Assembly: GCF_000153765.1 (NCBI RefSeq)
Contig: NZ_DS022294.1
Span: 495,451 to 530,540, forward strand
Direction: 5' to 3'
Source: Mariprofundus ferrooxydans PV-1
GTDB lineage: Bacteria; Pseudomonadota; Zetaproteobacteria; Mariprofundales; Mariprofundaceae
Length of the DNA: 35,090 bases
Numbering within the stretch: position 1 is the first letter of the stretch; each line of letters starts with the position of its first letter. Position numbers and translations under genes: made by a program. This document shows, piece by piece, positions 1 through 7,898 of this stretch. The notes beneath the pieces were generated by a model. That model worked only from the letters and a program-made list of their open reading frames with translations, was not told the DNA's origin and ran no database searches.

Positions 1-2
1 GA

Positions 3-326
3 TTTTGCCATGCATATCAAAGTAAAAATTACTCGGCTCTGTCTCGTTTGTTTTCACGTAACTGGCATGCGGCAGACGGTAGCGACATCTATGATCTGGA
101 GGAAACCCTGACTAACAGTTTCCGGATGTTTAACAGCATTAAGATGAGTATAAGAGGACTGACGATTCAGCGGGATGAAGATTCATACAAGGTGCGCTAT
201 GAGGCTACCATCACCGGTCAAATTTCCCGGCTTCGCCCCCATAAAGAAACATCAAACGTTGAAGATACCGTATCAATAACCCCTGATGGTCCAAAAATCA
301 TGAGCAGCACGGGCATGCTGCACTAG
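3..326 (+). CDS. C-terminal part of an unrecognised protein, possibly NTF2-like (5' end outside window)
   Basis: The reading frame is open from the left window edge to a TAG at 324-326, so this is the 3' end of a longer gene. A TTG codon at 48 could serve as a start, but the frame is open upstream of it with reasonable residues, so a truncated larger protein is more likely. The visible ~107 residues alternate charged and beta-prone stretches, with acidic 'ADGSDIYDLE' followed by 'IKMSIRGLTIQ' and 'YKVRYEATITG'. This pattern resembles small NTF2-like (SnoaL/DUF4440-type) domains, an inference from style only. No function can be assigned. Confidence 0.55.
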   Translation, partial: FCHAYQSKNYSALSRLFSRNWHAADGSDIYDLEETLTNSFRMFNSIKMSIRGLTIQRDEDSYKVRYEATITGQISRLRPHKETSNVEDTVSITPDGPKIMSSTGMLH

Positions 327-637
327 CACTCTGCCCGACTTATGAGGGCTACCCGTCAAGGTGCCCCTGCACCGTACCCATGAGTCGTGCGGGCGGGGAG
401 TCATGGCGGCCCAAAATATCGTGATTCATCATTCAGCCCATTCATGGCCTGCACCATTTGGACAGACATATCGGCACTCTGCTGGAATGAGCTACTTTCC
501 CCTTTAACCGGTGTGGAGCTGTCACACTGGTAATACTTCCCTGCACGACATACTGCACAGGCCGGACGGAGCAGAGGCAGACTCCATTCATCATGCCAAA
601 AGGGTGAGGTTTCTTGCTTTGAGTGTTTTGTTGCTAT
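327..637. other. Gene-poor spacer between two converging genes
   Basis: I see no convincing gene in these 311 bases. A small plus-strand frame beginning at 511 runs into the antisense of the permease gene and has no ribosome binding site. The only structure noticed is a nine-pair inverted repeat with a seven-base loop around 505-532 (arms ACCGGTGTG and CACACTGGT, one G-U pair). It lacks a T-run and is not a clear intrinsic terminator. Confidence 0.4.
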
Positions 638-1921
638 TCATACCCCATCAGATGGCGGGTTTATTCGAATGGATGGCCGCCGATCATGCCACGGCGCCAC
701 CTTGAGTAGTAGTAACATACCGGGCACAGCCAGCACGGCGCAGAACAGAAAGAAATTCACCCACCCCATCGACTCAACCAGCCAGCCTGCACCGGCATTG
801 ATAAAGGTGCGCGGCACTGCAGCCAGACTACTGAACAGCGCGAACTGGGTCGCTGTATAGGCCGGATGCGTCGAGCGGGCGATAAACGCCACAAAGGCTG
901 CCGTACCCACCCCGACGCCGAATGCCTCAAAGGCAATCACCACCGCCAGGCGGGTCAACTCTACAGGACCGACATCAGCCTGTACCCCCACTGCAGCCAA
1001 CCAGAGGAAACCGAATATCGAGCCGAGCTGTACCACCCCGAACAACCAGAGTGCCCTGTTGATACCGATTTTCACCATCCACAAACCGCCCAGCAGCCCG
1101 CCGATCACGGCCGGCCACAGCCCTGCATTCTTGGCAATCAGCCCGATCGCTGTCTTGGAGTAACCCATATCCAGATAAAATGGTGTGGCCAGTGCGGTAC
1201 ACAGGCTGTCGCCCAGTTTGTAGAAGAAGATAAAGGCCAGCACCATCACTGCACCCCGCCACCCCTGACGATCAAGAAACTCGTGCAACGGCTCAACCAC
1301 CGCCTGACGCAGGCTTTTCGGTGCAAGCGCTACAACGGGCTCGCTGACCAGCAGCGTCATCACCATGCCCGGCAGCATGAACAGGGCGGTAATCATAAAC
1401 ACCGCACTCCAGGGCAGATGATCGGCCAGAATCAGCGCCAGAGAACCCGGCACCAGTCCTGCCACGCGGTAGGCATTGACATGTACCGAGTTGCCCAGCC
1501 CCAGCTCTTCATCCGACAGCAGCTCCCGCCGATAGGCATCCAGCGCGATATCCTGTGTTGCGGAGAGAAAGGCAAGCAGCGTGGAAAAGAGGATGATCAT
1601 CGTCAGTTCCGTTTGCGGTGAAAAGCCCCCCATAGCGGCGATCGTCAGTAACAAAGCGACCTGAGTCAGCAACATCCAGCCACGCCTGCGACCCAGCCAC
1701 GGTACTGCGTAGCGATCCAGCAGCGGCGACCACAAAAACTTCCATGTATAGGGAAACTGGATCAGCGCAAACAGACCGATGGTCGTCAGATCCACATGTT
1801 CACTGCGCAGCCATGCAGGCAGCAGGTTGATCAGCAGATACAGCGGCAAACCCGAAGCAAAGCCGGTAAAGACGCAGATAGCCATTTTACGGGTGAACAG
1901 CGGTGAGATGATACTCATCAT
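638..1921 (-). CDS. ampG: AmpG-like MFS permease
   Basis: This 427-residue polytopic membrane protein looks like the AmpG branch of the major facilitator superfamily. AmpG imports anhydro-muropeptides from the periplasm for cell-wall recycling. Family-like features are the N-terminal 'FTGFASGLPLYLL' segment, 'GLFALIQFPYTWKFLWSPLLDR' split across the TM2 loop, the cationic GRRRGW loop near residues 75-80, and the 'SATQDIALDAYRRELL' stretch in the fourth/fifth helix region. About 12 hydrophobic segments are spread over the whole length. The start is a double ATG at 1921/1918, with a GGGAAG-type ribosome site about a dozen bases upstream. It is the last minus-strand gene before the window's left spacer, 153 bp downstream of ydbL. 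Some AmpG homologues transport other solutes, so the substrate is inferred. Confidence 0.75.
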   Translation of the reverse strand: MMSIISPLFTRKMAICVFTGFASGLPLYLLINLLPAWLRSEHVDLTTIGLFALIQFPYTWKFLWSPLLDRYAVPWLGRRRGWMLLTQVALLLTIAAMGGFSPQTELTMIILFSTLLAFLSATQDIALDAYRRELLSDEELGLGNSVHVNAYRVAGLVPGSLALILADHLPWSAVFMITALFMLPGMVMTLLVSEPVVALAPKSLRQAVVEPLHEFLDRQGWRGAVMVLAFIFFYKLGDSLCTALATPFYLDMGYSKTAIGLIAKNAGLWPAVIGGLLGGLWMVKIGINRALWLFGVVQLGSIFGFLWLAAVGVQADVGPVELTRLAVVIAFEAFGVGVGTAAFVAFIARSTHPAYTATQFALFSSLAAVPRTFINAGAGWLVESMGWVNFFLFCAVLAVPGMLLLLKVAPWHDRRPSIRINPPSDGV

Positions 1922-2074
1922 GATGTAGGTTGCTTCCCTTTCACATTCGCGTACGTGATGTTTACCTGCTGCACGCTATGGTGAAAAGAGGCTTCAGTCT
2001 CTGTTGATCTGCATCGGGGTCTCACTCAAGCATTGTCGCCGTGCAGTTGCTTGCACCGCCCTGTTGGGGTGCGC

Positions 2075-2434
2075 TTACTTTCGTACCCACTGACCGGAAG
2101 CGGTCATGATAAACTGGCCGGGCGCCGTCTTCGCCTGCGCTGTACGTCCGGCGAGCACTTCGACCGCCTGCAATGACGTACCATTTTTTGCGGCAATCGC
2201 CTGATAATGCGCACGCCGCTTGCCGTTTATATCGGCAACCAGCGCCGCTACAGCTGCTCCGCCCTGAACGACTCCGAGGTAACCATCCGGCTTTTCGCCG
2301 ACCAGGCCGGATGCCTTGGCATCGTGCAAGTCCATCGCCCAGCCGCTTGCAGGTATCGCCACCATCGAGGAGAGCCCCAGCATCAGGGCAAACAGCGGCA
2401 TCACAAGGTAACGGGTATAGTTAAAATAACACAT
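2075..2434 (-). CDS. ydbL: YdbL-family periplasmic protein (DUF1318)
   Basis: The start is placed at ATG 2434 because GGGAG lies seven bases upstream; an open frame extends further but would overlap ynbE. The product is 119 residues, with an N-terminal hydrophobic signal ending in 'PASGWA' near residue 33, then 'DLHDAKASGLVGEKPDGYLG', and a C-terminal 'GQWVRK'. This matches the YdbL family in length and in the KxxGLVGExxDGYLG-type motif. The family acts in the periplasm with YnbE and YdbH, where it has been proposed to regulate YdbH-YnbE assembly. The gene follows ynbE by 16 bp on the same strand, which supports the call strongly. Confidence 0.85.
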   Translation of the reverse strand: MCYFNYTRYLVMPLFALMLGLSSMVAIPASGWAMDLHDAKASGLVGEKPDGYLGVVQGGAAVAALVADINGKRRAHYQAIAAKNGTSLQAVEVLAGRTAQAKTAPGQFIMTASGQWVRK

Positions 2435-2450
2435 AATTCGACTCCCTTTC

Positions 2451-2648
2451 CTAGAACAGGCCACTGTCTTGCGACAGGACATGATCGAGATCTTTTTCCA
2501 CCTTGATGCGGATCTCATGTTCGATTTTTACATTCAGGTTGATGGTGATCGGCTTGTCCGGCACTTCAACCTTGACGGTAGGGGTACATGCCAACAGCAC
2601 TGCGGCATAGCCCGTGAACATCACAATCATGATTACTGCTTTGCGCAT
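2451..2648 (-). CDS. ynbE: YnbE-family small outer-membrane lipoprotein
   Basis: This encodes a 65-residue protein with a short signal peptide and a lipobox ending L-L-A-Cys21, predicting lipidation at Cys21. The mature part is short and beta-prone ('VKVEVPDKPITINLNVKIEHEIRIK', residues about 25-50), as in YnbE. In Escherichia coli, YnbE is reported to pair with the C-terminus of YdbH to complete a periplasm-spanning phospholipid bridge. The gene lies 38 bp after ydbH and 16 bp before ydbL, reproducing the known ydbH-ynbE-ydbL order. Confidence 0.88.
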   Translation of the reverse strand: MRKAVIMIVMFTGYAAVLLACTPTVKVEVPDKPITINLNVKIEHEIRIKVEKDLDHVLSQDSGLF

Positions 2649-2686
2649 TACCCACCTGCCTTGCTGTGCGAACGACCTCGCCAGTC

Positions 2687-5068
2687 TTACCGTTTCAGAC
2701 GCTGCTGCATCCGTTTGTTTATTCCTTTGCTGACATTGCTGTCAACACGCAGGCTCTTCAGCAACTGGAGCACATTCTCTTCGAGGCTGAGATTAAATGC
2801 CACTGCACGCCCTGCGGCATACGCCGGATTTCTCCCGGCCAGATGTACCTGCATCATCAACTGGCCGTTAGCCGCATAATCTGTCGTCACGTTCATCTGA
2901 TCATAGTGAAAATCGTGGAAGATGCCAAGCACCATATCCATTTTCGAGTTGCTCTTCGCCAGCGCCTGCGCTGTATCATTGGCCACGTAACGGATCACGC
3001 CACCCGGTGCACGCGCCGACAAATGCCCCTGTACTACCGTCATGCCATCCGGCGTGAATATCATCGGAATCGTACCGTCCAGCAGCCCGCTGCCATATAG
3101 CCCCTGCTGCCTCTCCAGCGCCAGTATCTGCTCGATATCCAGATGTGTCGCACTCAGGTTGAACGGATTTTTCCTGCGATTGAAATCCAGAGTGATGCCG
3201 GAGCCGGCAACCTTGCCCCCCAGCAGCTCTGCCGATGCATTATCAACGTGCACTACCGGCTTTCGCCCGCTCAATGGGAGCTCCAGGCCGAGCTTGAGCG
3301 TGAGATTGCGTATGGCAACACCGTTATCCAGCAGGGTCAGCGTTATCGTGGCCGGCGAGCGGTTGCTCAGCCGCTCGCCGCCTGCCAGCTGCAGATGCGT
3401 TGATAAACCGGAAAAGCGGCTTTCGCCCACGTTGCCCGAGAGGCTCTGCAGCACGGCGTCGATATGATGATTGAACCTGTATGCCGTGCCGGATCGCCGC
3501 CAGTCACTGGAACCGCTGAGTGACAACGCCCCGCCATCCAGATCGATATCCGGTCGCATCTTTAGCCAGCGGCTCAGGCGATGGCTCTCGCCAAACGCGA
3601 CTTCGGGCACTGACCATGTCAGCGACCCGCTGCCTGTTTGTAGCTGTTGTTTCGCCCGGCCACTGAGCTGCAGCAGACCGTCTTGACTGACGAGGGCAAA
3701 ACGGGATGAAGCGACTCCCTGCTCATAGCTCAGATAAAGATCCAGATCCGCCGCACGAACAGCGACAGCACCGGCAGCCAGCGTCACGCCACTCATTCGC
3801 AGTTGCCACTTCCTGCCTGAATCCAGCCGGAGCGAGCCTCCCTGGTGCGTTATGCGCAGGTCATTCCATTGCAATATCTGTTTTGCTACAGACAGGCCAA
3901 CGCTTTCAGGCTGCCAGCCTGACGCCGTTGCATAGGACAGCTGTAGCGGCTGGTCGACGTTTATCTCTGTATCAGGCAGCTTCAATCCGGAAAACTGCAG
4001 CTTGCCCAAGCCAAGCGTCTGCTGTGGCGCCAGGGTCAGCAGCAACCTGTTCTCATCCCGTACAACAGATCCATGCAGCCCGGCCGGCAACGACAGTGAT
4101 GGCGATCCGGTTGTATCCGGCCACTGTGCTGCCAGCTTCAATCCTCTGGCGACCCGCCATTCACAATGACCATCGGCAACAGTCAGTCGTAGCGTTCCGT
4201 TCAGGTCAACCTGCTTTGCTGACCCCCACTGCTCTGCCGTCAGCCTGGTCGAAACCCGAACCTCGCCGGCAAGACTTGAGAAGAGAGCCAGTCCGTTCGA
4301 TGGCAGCAGCTCCGGCCATGCCAGTTTCAGCTCCGCATCCAGTTGACCCCCAACCTTCTCTCCGCGCAACCAGCTCCCGGCAAGTGGCCATAGCAGCGCA
4401 TAATCGGCATGCAGAGTGCCTGCAAAATGCAGTTTCCCCTGTTGATCACTGACCATGCCCCTGATTGATGCAATTTCGGCAACAGCCTCCTGCCCCGGCT
4501 GCTCGAGAGCTATACGCAAGCTACCATCCTGTTTCATCTCGGCCTGCAGATGAAACTGCTCTCTTCCGTTATCCAGCACGAGCGGCGCTTTCAGCGTGCC
4601 ATGCCCATAATCAAGTTGCCCGGTGATCTGTCGCAATGGTTGGTCGGGCGGGAAATCAATATGTATCCGATCCACATGCAGCTCTTCGGCAGGAATCAGA
4701 GCCAGCATAGCTGCCGGTGCCGAAATACTGACACCCTGTGCCGGAGCGGAGGCGGGCTTTATCGCCAGCGACAAACCGGCCAGTTCAATGCGCCGGATAT
4801 GACCCGTCAACAGCTCGGTCAGCGAGTAATCCACGCTCAGCCCCTGCATGCTGATCTGCAACGCACCATCATCAGATCGCAACTGAGCGGTGTCGATTCT
4901 TGCACGACTCAGGTTTAACGATGCGATATGGAGTTGGTTGCTGCTATAGCCGGCATCGGCCAGTCGTGCGGATATCAGTATTGAAAGCAGCTGCGGAAGG
5001 GAGATATAAGTAACCGCCATCAACAGCACGAAAGCGATCAGCCAGAGAGTAGTGCGTTTTAACGGCAT
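2687..5068 (-). CDS. ydbH: YdbH-like AsmA-family inter-membrane lipid transport protein
   Basis: The product is 793 residues with one N-terminal membrane anchor (about residues 8-28) followed by a long, beta-rich periplasmic region without further membrane spans. It fits the YdbH/'dicarboxylate transport' family of AsmA-like bridge proteins. In E. coli, YdbH acts redundantly with TamB and YhdP to move phospholipids from the inner to the outer membrane. The C-terminal section 'GLLDGTIPMIFTPDGMTVVQGHLSARAPGGVIRYV' (around 685-720, written here in pieces of the family motif) is the conserved end that faces YnbE. The start is an ATG at 5068 without a strong ribosome site. It lies 46 bp downstream of a small same-strand gene and heads the ydbH-ynbE-ydbL cluster. 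The original 'dicarboxylate' label has little bearing on the present functional model. Confidence 0.87.
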   Translation of the reverse strand: MPLKRTTLWLIAFVLLMAVTYISLPQLLSILISARLADAGYSSNQLHIASLNLSRARIDTAQLRSDDGALQISMQGLSVDYSLTELLTGHIRRIELAGLSLAIKPASAPAQGVSISAPAAMLALIPAEELHVDRIHIDFPPDQPLRQITGQLDYGHGTLKAPLVLDNGREQFHLQAEMKQDGSLRIALEQPGQEAVAEIASIRGMVSDQQGKLHFAGTLHADYALLWPLAGSWLRGEKVGGQLDAELKLAWPELLPSNGLALFSSLAGEVRVSTRLTAEQWGSAKQVDLNGTLRLTVADGHCEWRVARGLKLAAQWPDTTGSPSLSLPAGLHGSVVRDENRLLLTLAPQQTLGLGKLQFSGLKLPDTEINVDQPLQLSYATASGWQPESVGLSVAKQILQWNDLRITHQGGSLRLDSGRKWQLRMSGVTLAAGAVAVRAADLDLYLSYEQGVASSRFALVSQDGLLQLSGRAKQQLQTGSGSLTWSVPEVAFGESHRLSRWLKMRPDIDLDGGALSLSGSSDWRRSGTAYRFNHHIDAVLQSLSGNVGESRFSGLSTHLQLAGGERLSNRSPATITLTLLDNGVAIRNLTLKLGLELPLSGRKPVVHVDNASAELLGGKVAGSGITLDFNRRKNPFNLSATHLDIEQILALERQQGLYGSGLLDGTIPMIFTPDGMTVVQGHLSARAPGGVIRYVANDTAQALAKSNSKMDMVLGIFHDFHYDQMNVTTDYAANGQLMMQVHLAGRNPAYAAGRAVAFNLSLEENVLQLLKSLRVDSNVSKGINKRMQQRLKR

Positions 5069-5114
5069 CTGTCAGCCCGGCGAATGGGCGAAACCCAAGT
5101 GGTACGGGCAGGCG

Positions 5115-5405
5115 TTAACCCAATAGCGGACCATCAAGAAAAGACAGCTCCACCCAGATACTGGTCGGCTCCCCGTGTACATCGCGAAAGCGCAACTGCT
5201 GGCAGCGTGGCACCAGTCGATTGGGCCGACCATAACTGTCCTCTTGCACCTGATCGCCATCGGCCGAGGAGAGGATCATCAAGCCCTCTTCGACCAGCAG
5301 ATCGGTCACCTCATACTCTTCATCAAGATAACGTACCCGTTGCCCGATCAGCCGTATAAGTGCTTCGGGTTCACCGATCATTCTGTGCAGTGCCGAATCA
5401 GTCAT
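5115..5405 (-). CDS. Unrecognised 96-residue protein upstream of ydbH
   Basis: I do not recognise this protein. The start is set at ATG 5405 because AGAGGAA sits six bases upstream; a second ATG at 5411 is too close to that site, and the frame farther upstream runs through a terminator hairpin. The protein is acidic and soluble, with no signal peptide or membrane segment. It has the segment 'IGQRVRYLDEEYEVTDLLVE' near residues 19-38, which reads like a small beta-barrel fold, and a C-terminal 'IWVELSFLDGPLLG'. It is 46 bp upstream of ydbH on the same strand and may be co-transcribed with it. No function is proposed. Confidence 0.7.
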   Translation of the reverse strand: MTDSALHRMIGEPEALIRLIGQRVRYLDEEYEVTDLLVEEGLMILSSADGDQVQEDSYGRPNRLVPRCQQLRFRDVHGEPTSIWVELSFLDGPLLG

Positions 5406-5468
5406 GGTCATTTCCTCTGTGACAACAGCATAGAAAAGCTGCCTGCATTGGTCAATGAGGCAGATCGT

Positions 5469-5507
5469 AAAAAACACAGACCCGCCTGTTACAGCGGGTC
5501 TGTGTTT
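5469..5507 (-). terminator. Intrinsic terminator downstream of the yceI-like gene
   Basis: A perfect 14-bp inverted repeat (arms 5472-5485 and 5494-5507, AAACACAGACCCGC and its complement) encloses an eight-base loop. Read on the minus strand, the stem is followed by a run of T from the A-tract at 5469-5474. It lies 28 bp after the stop of the minus-strand YceI gene and just upstream of the 96-aa gene, so it separates those two units. Confidence 0.9.
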
Positions 5508-5534
5508 CATACCTGATCTGCCGTAGCGATGACC

Positions 5535-6104
5535 TCAGCGGCTGAAATGCAACTGGAATGTGACAGGTACGGCTGTGGCAATCGATGGCAGTTTCGCCAC
5601 CTCACGCAATGCCTCAATACCCGCATCCAGACCAAAATCCGCAGCCTTGACGATCACCGGTGCCCTGCTGCTGACCAGCAAGCTGCCGTCAGCCAGCGCA
5701 ACCACGGTCACATCGGCATGCATATCTTTACGCATGCCATGCAAGTCGAGCGTCAATGGCAGGTCAGCCGACAGAGTTTCACCGGGCTTTAGCGCTGCAA
5801 CCTTTAGTCTGCTGATATCAGCGGTAATGGTTGCAGTGGCAAAGTGACTCACGTCAAACAGCATCGACTGCATACGCTCGTTGCGAATCGCCACGCCGGT
5901 CTCCACACTGCTCAGATCAACAGAGATCTTCGCCTGTCCATCGTCAATTGAGCCCTGCAGGCCGTTAAAATGGTGCACCTCGCCCACCGCGCCTTTTTTG
6001 ACCGATACAAAGTTCAGCGTCGACTGATTACCATCCAGAGACCAGTCGGCCGCCCAACCGCACACCGGCATACACAGCATACATAACATCACTATCTTTT
6101 TCAT
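5535..6104 (-). CDS. YceI-family periplasmic protein
   Basis: ATG 6104 is preferred because AAGGAG ends five bases upstream; a GTG at 6110 overlaps that site. The product is 189 residues with a signal peptide ending 'CGWA' around residue 18, then 'ADWSLDGNQSTLNFVSVKKGAVGEVHHF' (family start: WxLDxxxSxxxFxxxK), and the 'RNERMQSMLFDVSHFATATI' core typical of YceI lipocalin-like proteins. These bind isoprenoid-type lipids in the periplasm; the ligand here is unknown. It is a single-gene unit, with a strong terminator downstream and a divergent mechanosensitive channel gene upstream across 182 bp. Confidence 0.88.
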   Translation of the reverse strand: MKKIVMLCMLCMPVCGWAADWSLDGNQSTLNFVSVKKGAVGEVHHFNGLQGSIDDGQAKISVDLSSVETGVAIRNERMQSMLFDVSHFATATITADISRLKVAALKPGETLSADLPLTLDLHGMRKDMHADVTVVALADGSLLVSSRAPVIVKAADFGLDAGIEALREVAKLPSIATAVPVTFQLHFSR

Positions 6105-6286
6105 AAGCACTCCTTTTATCCCGGACTATATCCAACTCGAATTCTTGCCCGGCCACATCCTGAGCACAACACTGCATCGTGTGTGCCTTTGTCAGAGTTG
6201 CATGTTTTTATCCATGCTTGAGTCACAGCCGGATGCAATAAATCGCTATCCCTCTAGCATGGCCGACAACATGATCAAGGAGAGGC

Positions 6287-7372
6287 ATGATGCAAGAAGT
6301 TTGGACCCTGTTAACCGAGCATTCGCTGTTAAATATTACGCTGGCGCACTGGCTGATGGCTGTCATCGCCCTGTTCATGACAGTCGCTGCCCAGCGCATT
6401 TCACTTTCCGTATTCAACCGCATGGCCAAACAACTGGCCTCACGCACAAAAACCCAACTCGATGACGTACTGCTTGCTGCCGCAGAGCGGCCGGCAAGCA
6501 TGTTCATTCTTGTCATTGGCTTGCTGCTGACCGTTCATTTACTGCACCCACCGGCAGAAATATTTCCGCTGGTCTCCCTTGCCGACCAAGCCGGGCGGAT
6601 TATCGCCATATTTATCGGCATCTGGTTTCTGTGGCGGTTGATCAGTGGTTTGTCAGCCTACTTTACCGCCCGCGCACGTGAGACGGATTCATCGCTGGAC
6701 GATCAGCTGGTTCCCTTCGTTGCCAAAACGCTGAGAATTTTTCTGGTCATGACGGCTGTGCTGGTCGTTGCACAGAATATGGGCTATTCAATCTCCGGCC
6801 TGCTCGCCTCTCTCGGCATCGGAGGTATCGCCATTGCCATGGCGGCCAAGGATACCATCGCCAACGTATTCGGCTCGATCATGATCCTCGTTGATCGCCC
6901 GTTCACCGTGGGCGACTGGGTCAAAACGAACGAATTCGAAGGCGTAGTCGAAGAGATCGGGTTTCGCTCGACCAGGATACGCACGTTTGAGCGCACGCTG
7001 GTAAATGTACCCAACTCATCACTGGCCAACATGGTGATCGACAATATTGATGCCCGCAGCCAGCGCCGCATCAAGATGCGCATCGGCCTGACCTACGATA
7101 CGACTGCAGCCCAGATGGCCGAAGCCATTGCCGGCATCGAAGAGATACTGACAAAGCATCCGGGGGTCGATCAGGGCTATAAGCTGGTAAAATTCGACGA
7201 GTTCGAAGATTCTTCCCTCTCCATTTTTCTCTACTATTTCTCATCAAGCAAGGTATGGGCAGAGTACCTGCAAGTACGTCAGGAGATAAATATGCAGATC
7301 ATGGAGCTACTGGAGTCGATGAATCTCAACTTCGCCTTTCCAACGCGCACACTGCATATTGAAAAAGAGTGA
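6287..7372 (+). CDS. MscS-family small-conductance mechanosensitive channel
   Basis: This 361-residue protein has hydrophobic segments at about 15-36, 70-88, 103-125 and 146-166. They are followed by the pore helix and beta domain 'SGLLASLGIGGIAIAMAAKD' (170-189) and 'NVFGSIMILVDRPFTVGDWV', the diagnostic MscS signature. Extra helices before the pore resemble the YnaI/YbiO-type members. Such channels open under membrane tension and release solutes during osmotic downshock. The start is a double ATG (6287/6290) after AAGGAGAGGC. The stop codon abuts the ATG of rnhA with no gap, so translation of the two is probably coupled. Confidence 0.92.
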   Translation: MMQEVWTLLTEHSLLNITLAHWLMAVIALFMTVAAQRISLSVFNRMAKQLASRTKTQLDDVLLAAAERPASMFILVIGLLLTVHLLHPPAEIFPLVSLADQAGRIIAIFIGIWFLWRLISGLSAYFTARARETDSSLDDQLVPFVAKTLRIFLVMTAVLVVAQNMGYSISGLLASLGIGGIAIAMAAKDTIANVFGSIMILVDRPFTVGDWVKTNEFEGVVEEIGFRSTRIRTFERTLVNVPNSSLANMVIDNIDARSQRRIKMRIGLTYDTTAAQMAEAIAGIEEILTKHPGVDQGYKLVKFDEFEDSSLSIFLYYFSSSKVWAEYLQVRQEINMQIMELLESMNLNFAFPTRTLHIEKE

Positions 7373-7810
7373 ATGACTGAGAAGCCGGTTGTTCTGGCCT
7401 TTACCGATGGTGCATGCTCCGGCAACCCCGGACCCGGTGGCTGGGGCGTATTGCTGCGCATGGGAAAGCACGAGAAAGAGATCTATGGCGGCGAAGCTGA
7501 GACCACCAACCAGCAGATGGAGCTGCAAGCTGCGGTCGAAGCACTCAAGGCGCTTAAGCAGCCATGCAAAATCACCGTCATCTCGGACTCCAAATATGTT
7601 GTTCAGGGCATGAATGAGTGGATTCACAACTGGAAGAAAAAAGGCTGGAAAACGGTCGGCAAGAAACCTGTTTCCAATCTCGAGCGCTGGCAGGAGCTGG
7701 ACACTCTGGCAGCCCGGCATGAAGTACAGTGGCAGTGGGTGAAGGGGCATGCGGGGCACGTTGAAAATGAACGGGCGGATGAGCTGGCCAGGCGTGGCAT
7801 ACCCGCTTGA
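7373..7810 (+). CDS. rnhA: Ribonuclease HI
   Basis: This enzyme cleaves the RNA strand of RNA-DNA hybrids, removing R-loops and primers. The 145-residue protein has the expected family length and all catalytic residues: Asp12 in '[16 protein letters not shown]', Glu50 in 'QQMELQAA', Asp72 in 'ISDSKYV', His126 in 'VKGHAGH' and Asp136 in 'ERADELA'. Its ATG follows directly on the TGA of the channel gene, indicating translational coupling. An IS256-family element is inserted only 20 bp beyond the stop codon (28 bp including the target duplication), so the original downstream region of the transcript has been altered. Confidence 0.97.
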   Translation: MTEKPVVLAFTDGACSGNPGPGGWGVLLRMGKHEKEIYGGEAETTNQQMELQAAVEALKALKQPCKITVISDSKYVVQGMNEWIHNWKKKGWKTVGKKPVSNLERWQELDTLAARHEVQWQWVKGHAGHVENERADELARRGIPA

Positions 7811-7830
7811 TAACTGAAATCTCGCTACCG

Positions 7831-7838
7831 GTTTACTC
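7831..7838. repeat. Target-site duplication, left copy
   Basis: The octamer GTTTACTC lies immediately outside the left end of the insertion sequence and is repeated exactly at 9153-9160 outside the right end. Eight to nine base pairs is the duplication length made by IS256-family transposases. The identical copies suggest the element has not rearranged since insertion. Confidence 0.9.
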
Positions 7839-7864
7839 GAGGCTGTAAATTGAACTGTGTAAAT
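7839..7864 (+). repeat. Left terminal inverted repeat of the IS256-family element
   Basis: These 26 bases match the complement of 9127-9152 at 22 positions. The match shares CTGTAAAT at positions 5-12 and CTGTGTAAAT at the inner end. It begins directly after the left target duplication. Confidence 0.88.
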
Positions 7865-7898
7865 GCTTTACTCAGCAAGAACTGAGGAAGGAGCATTT

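Noticed and set aside
511-705. Possible 64-residue plus-strand gene
   Set aside because: It overlaps the 3' end of the permease gene in antisense, has no ribosome site and shows no recognisable features apart from a short hydrophobic stretch.
866-1621. Long plus-strand open frame of 251 codons inside the AmpG-like gene
   Set aside because: It is antisense to a convincing membrane transporter gene, is rich in His/Gln/Arg as expected of a shadow frame, and has no ribosome binding site.
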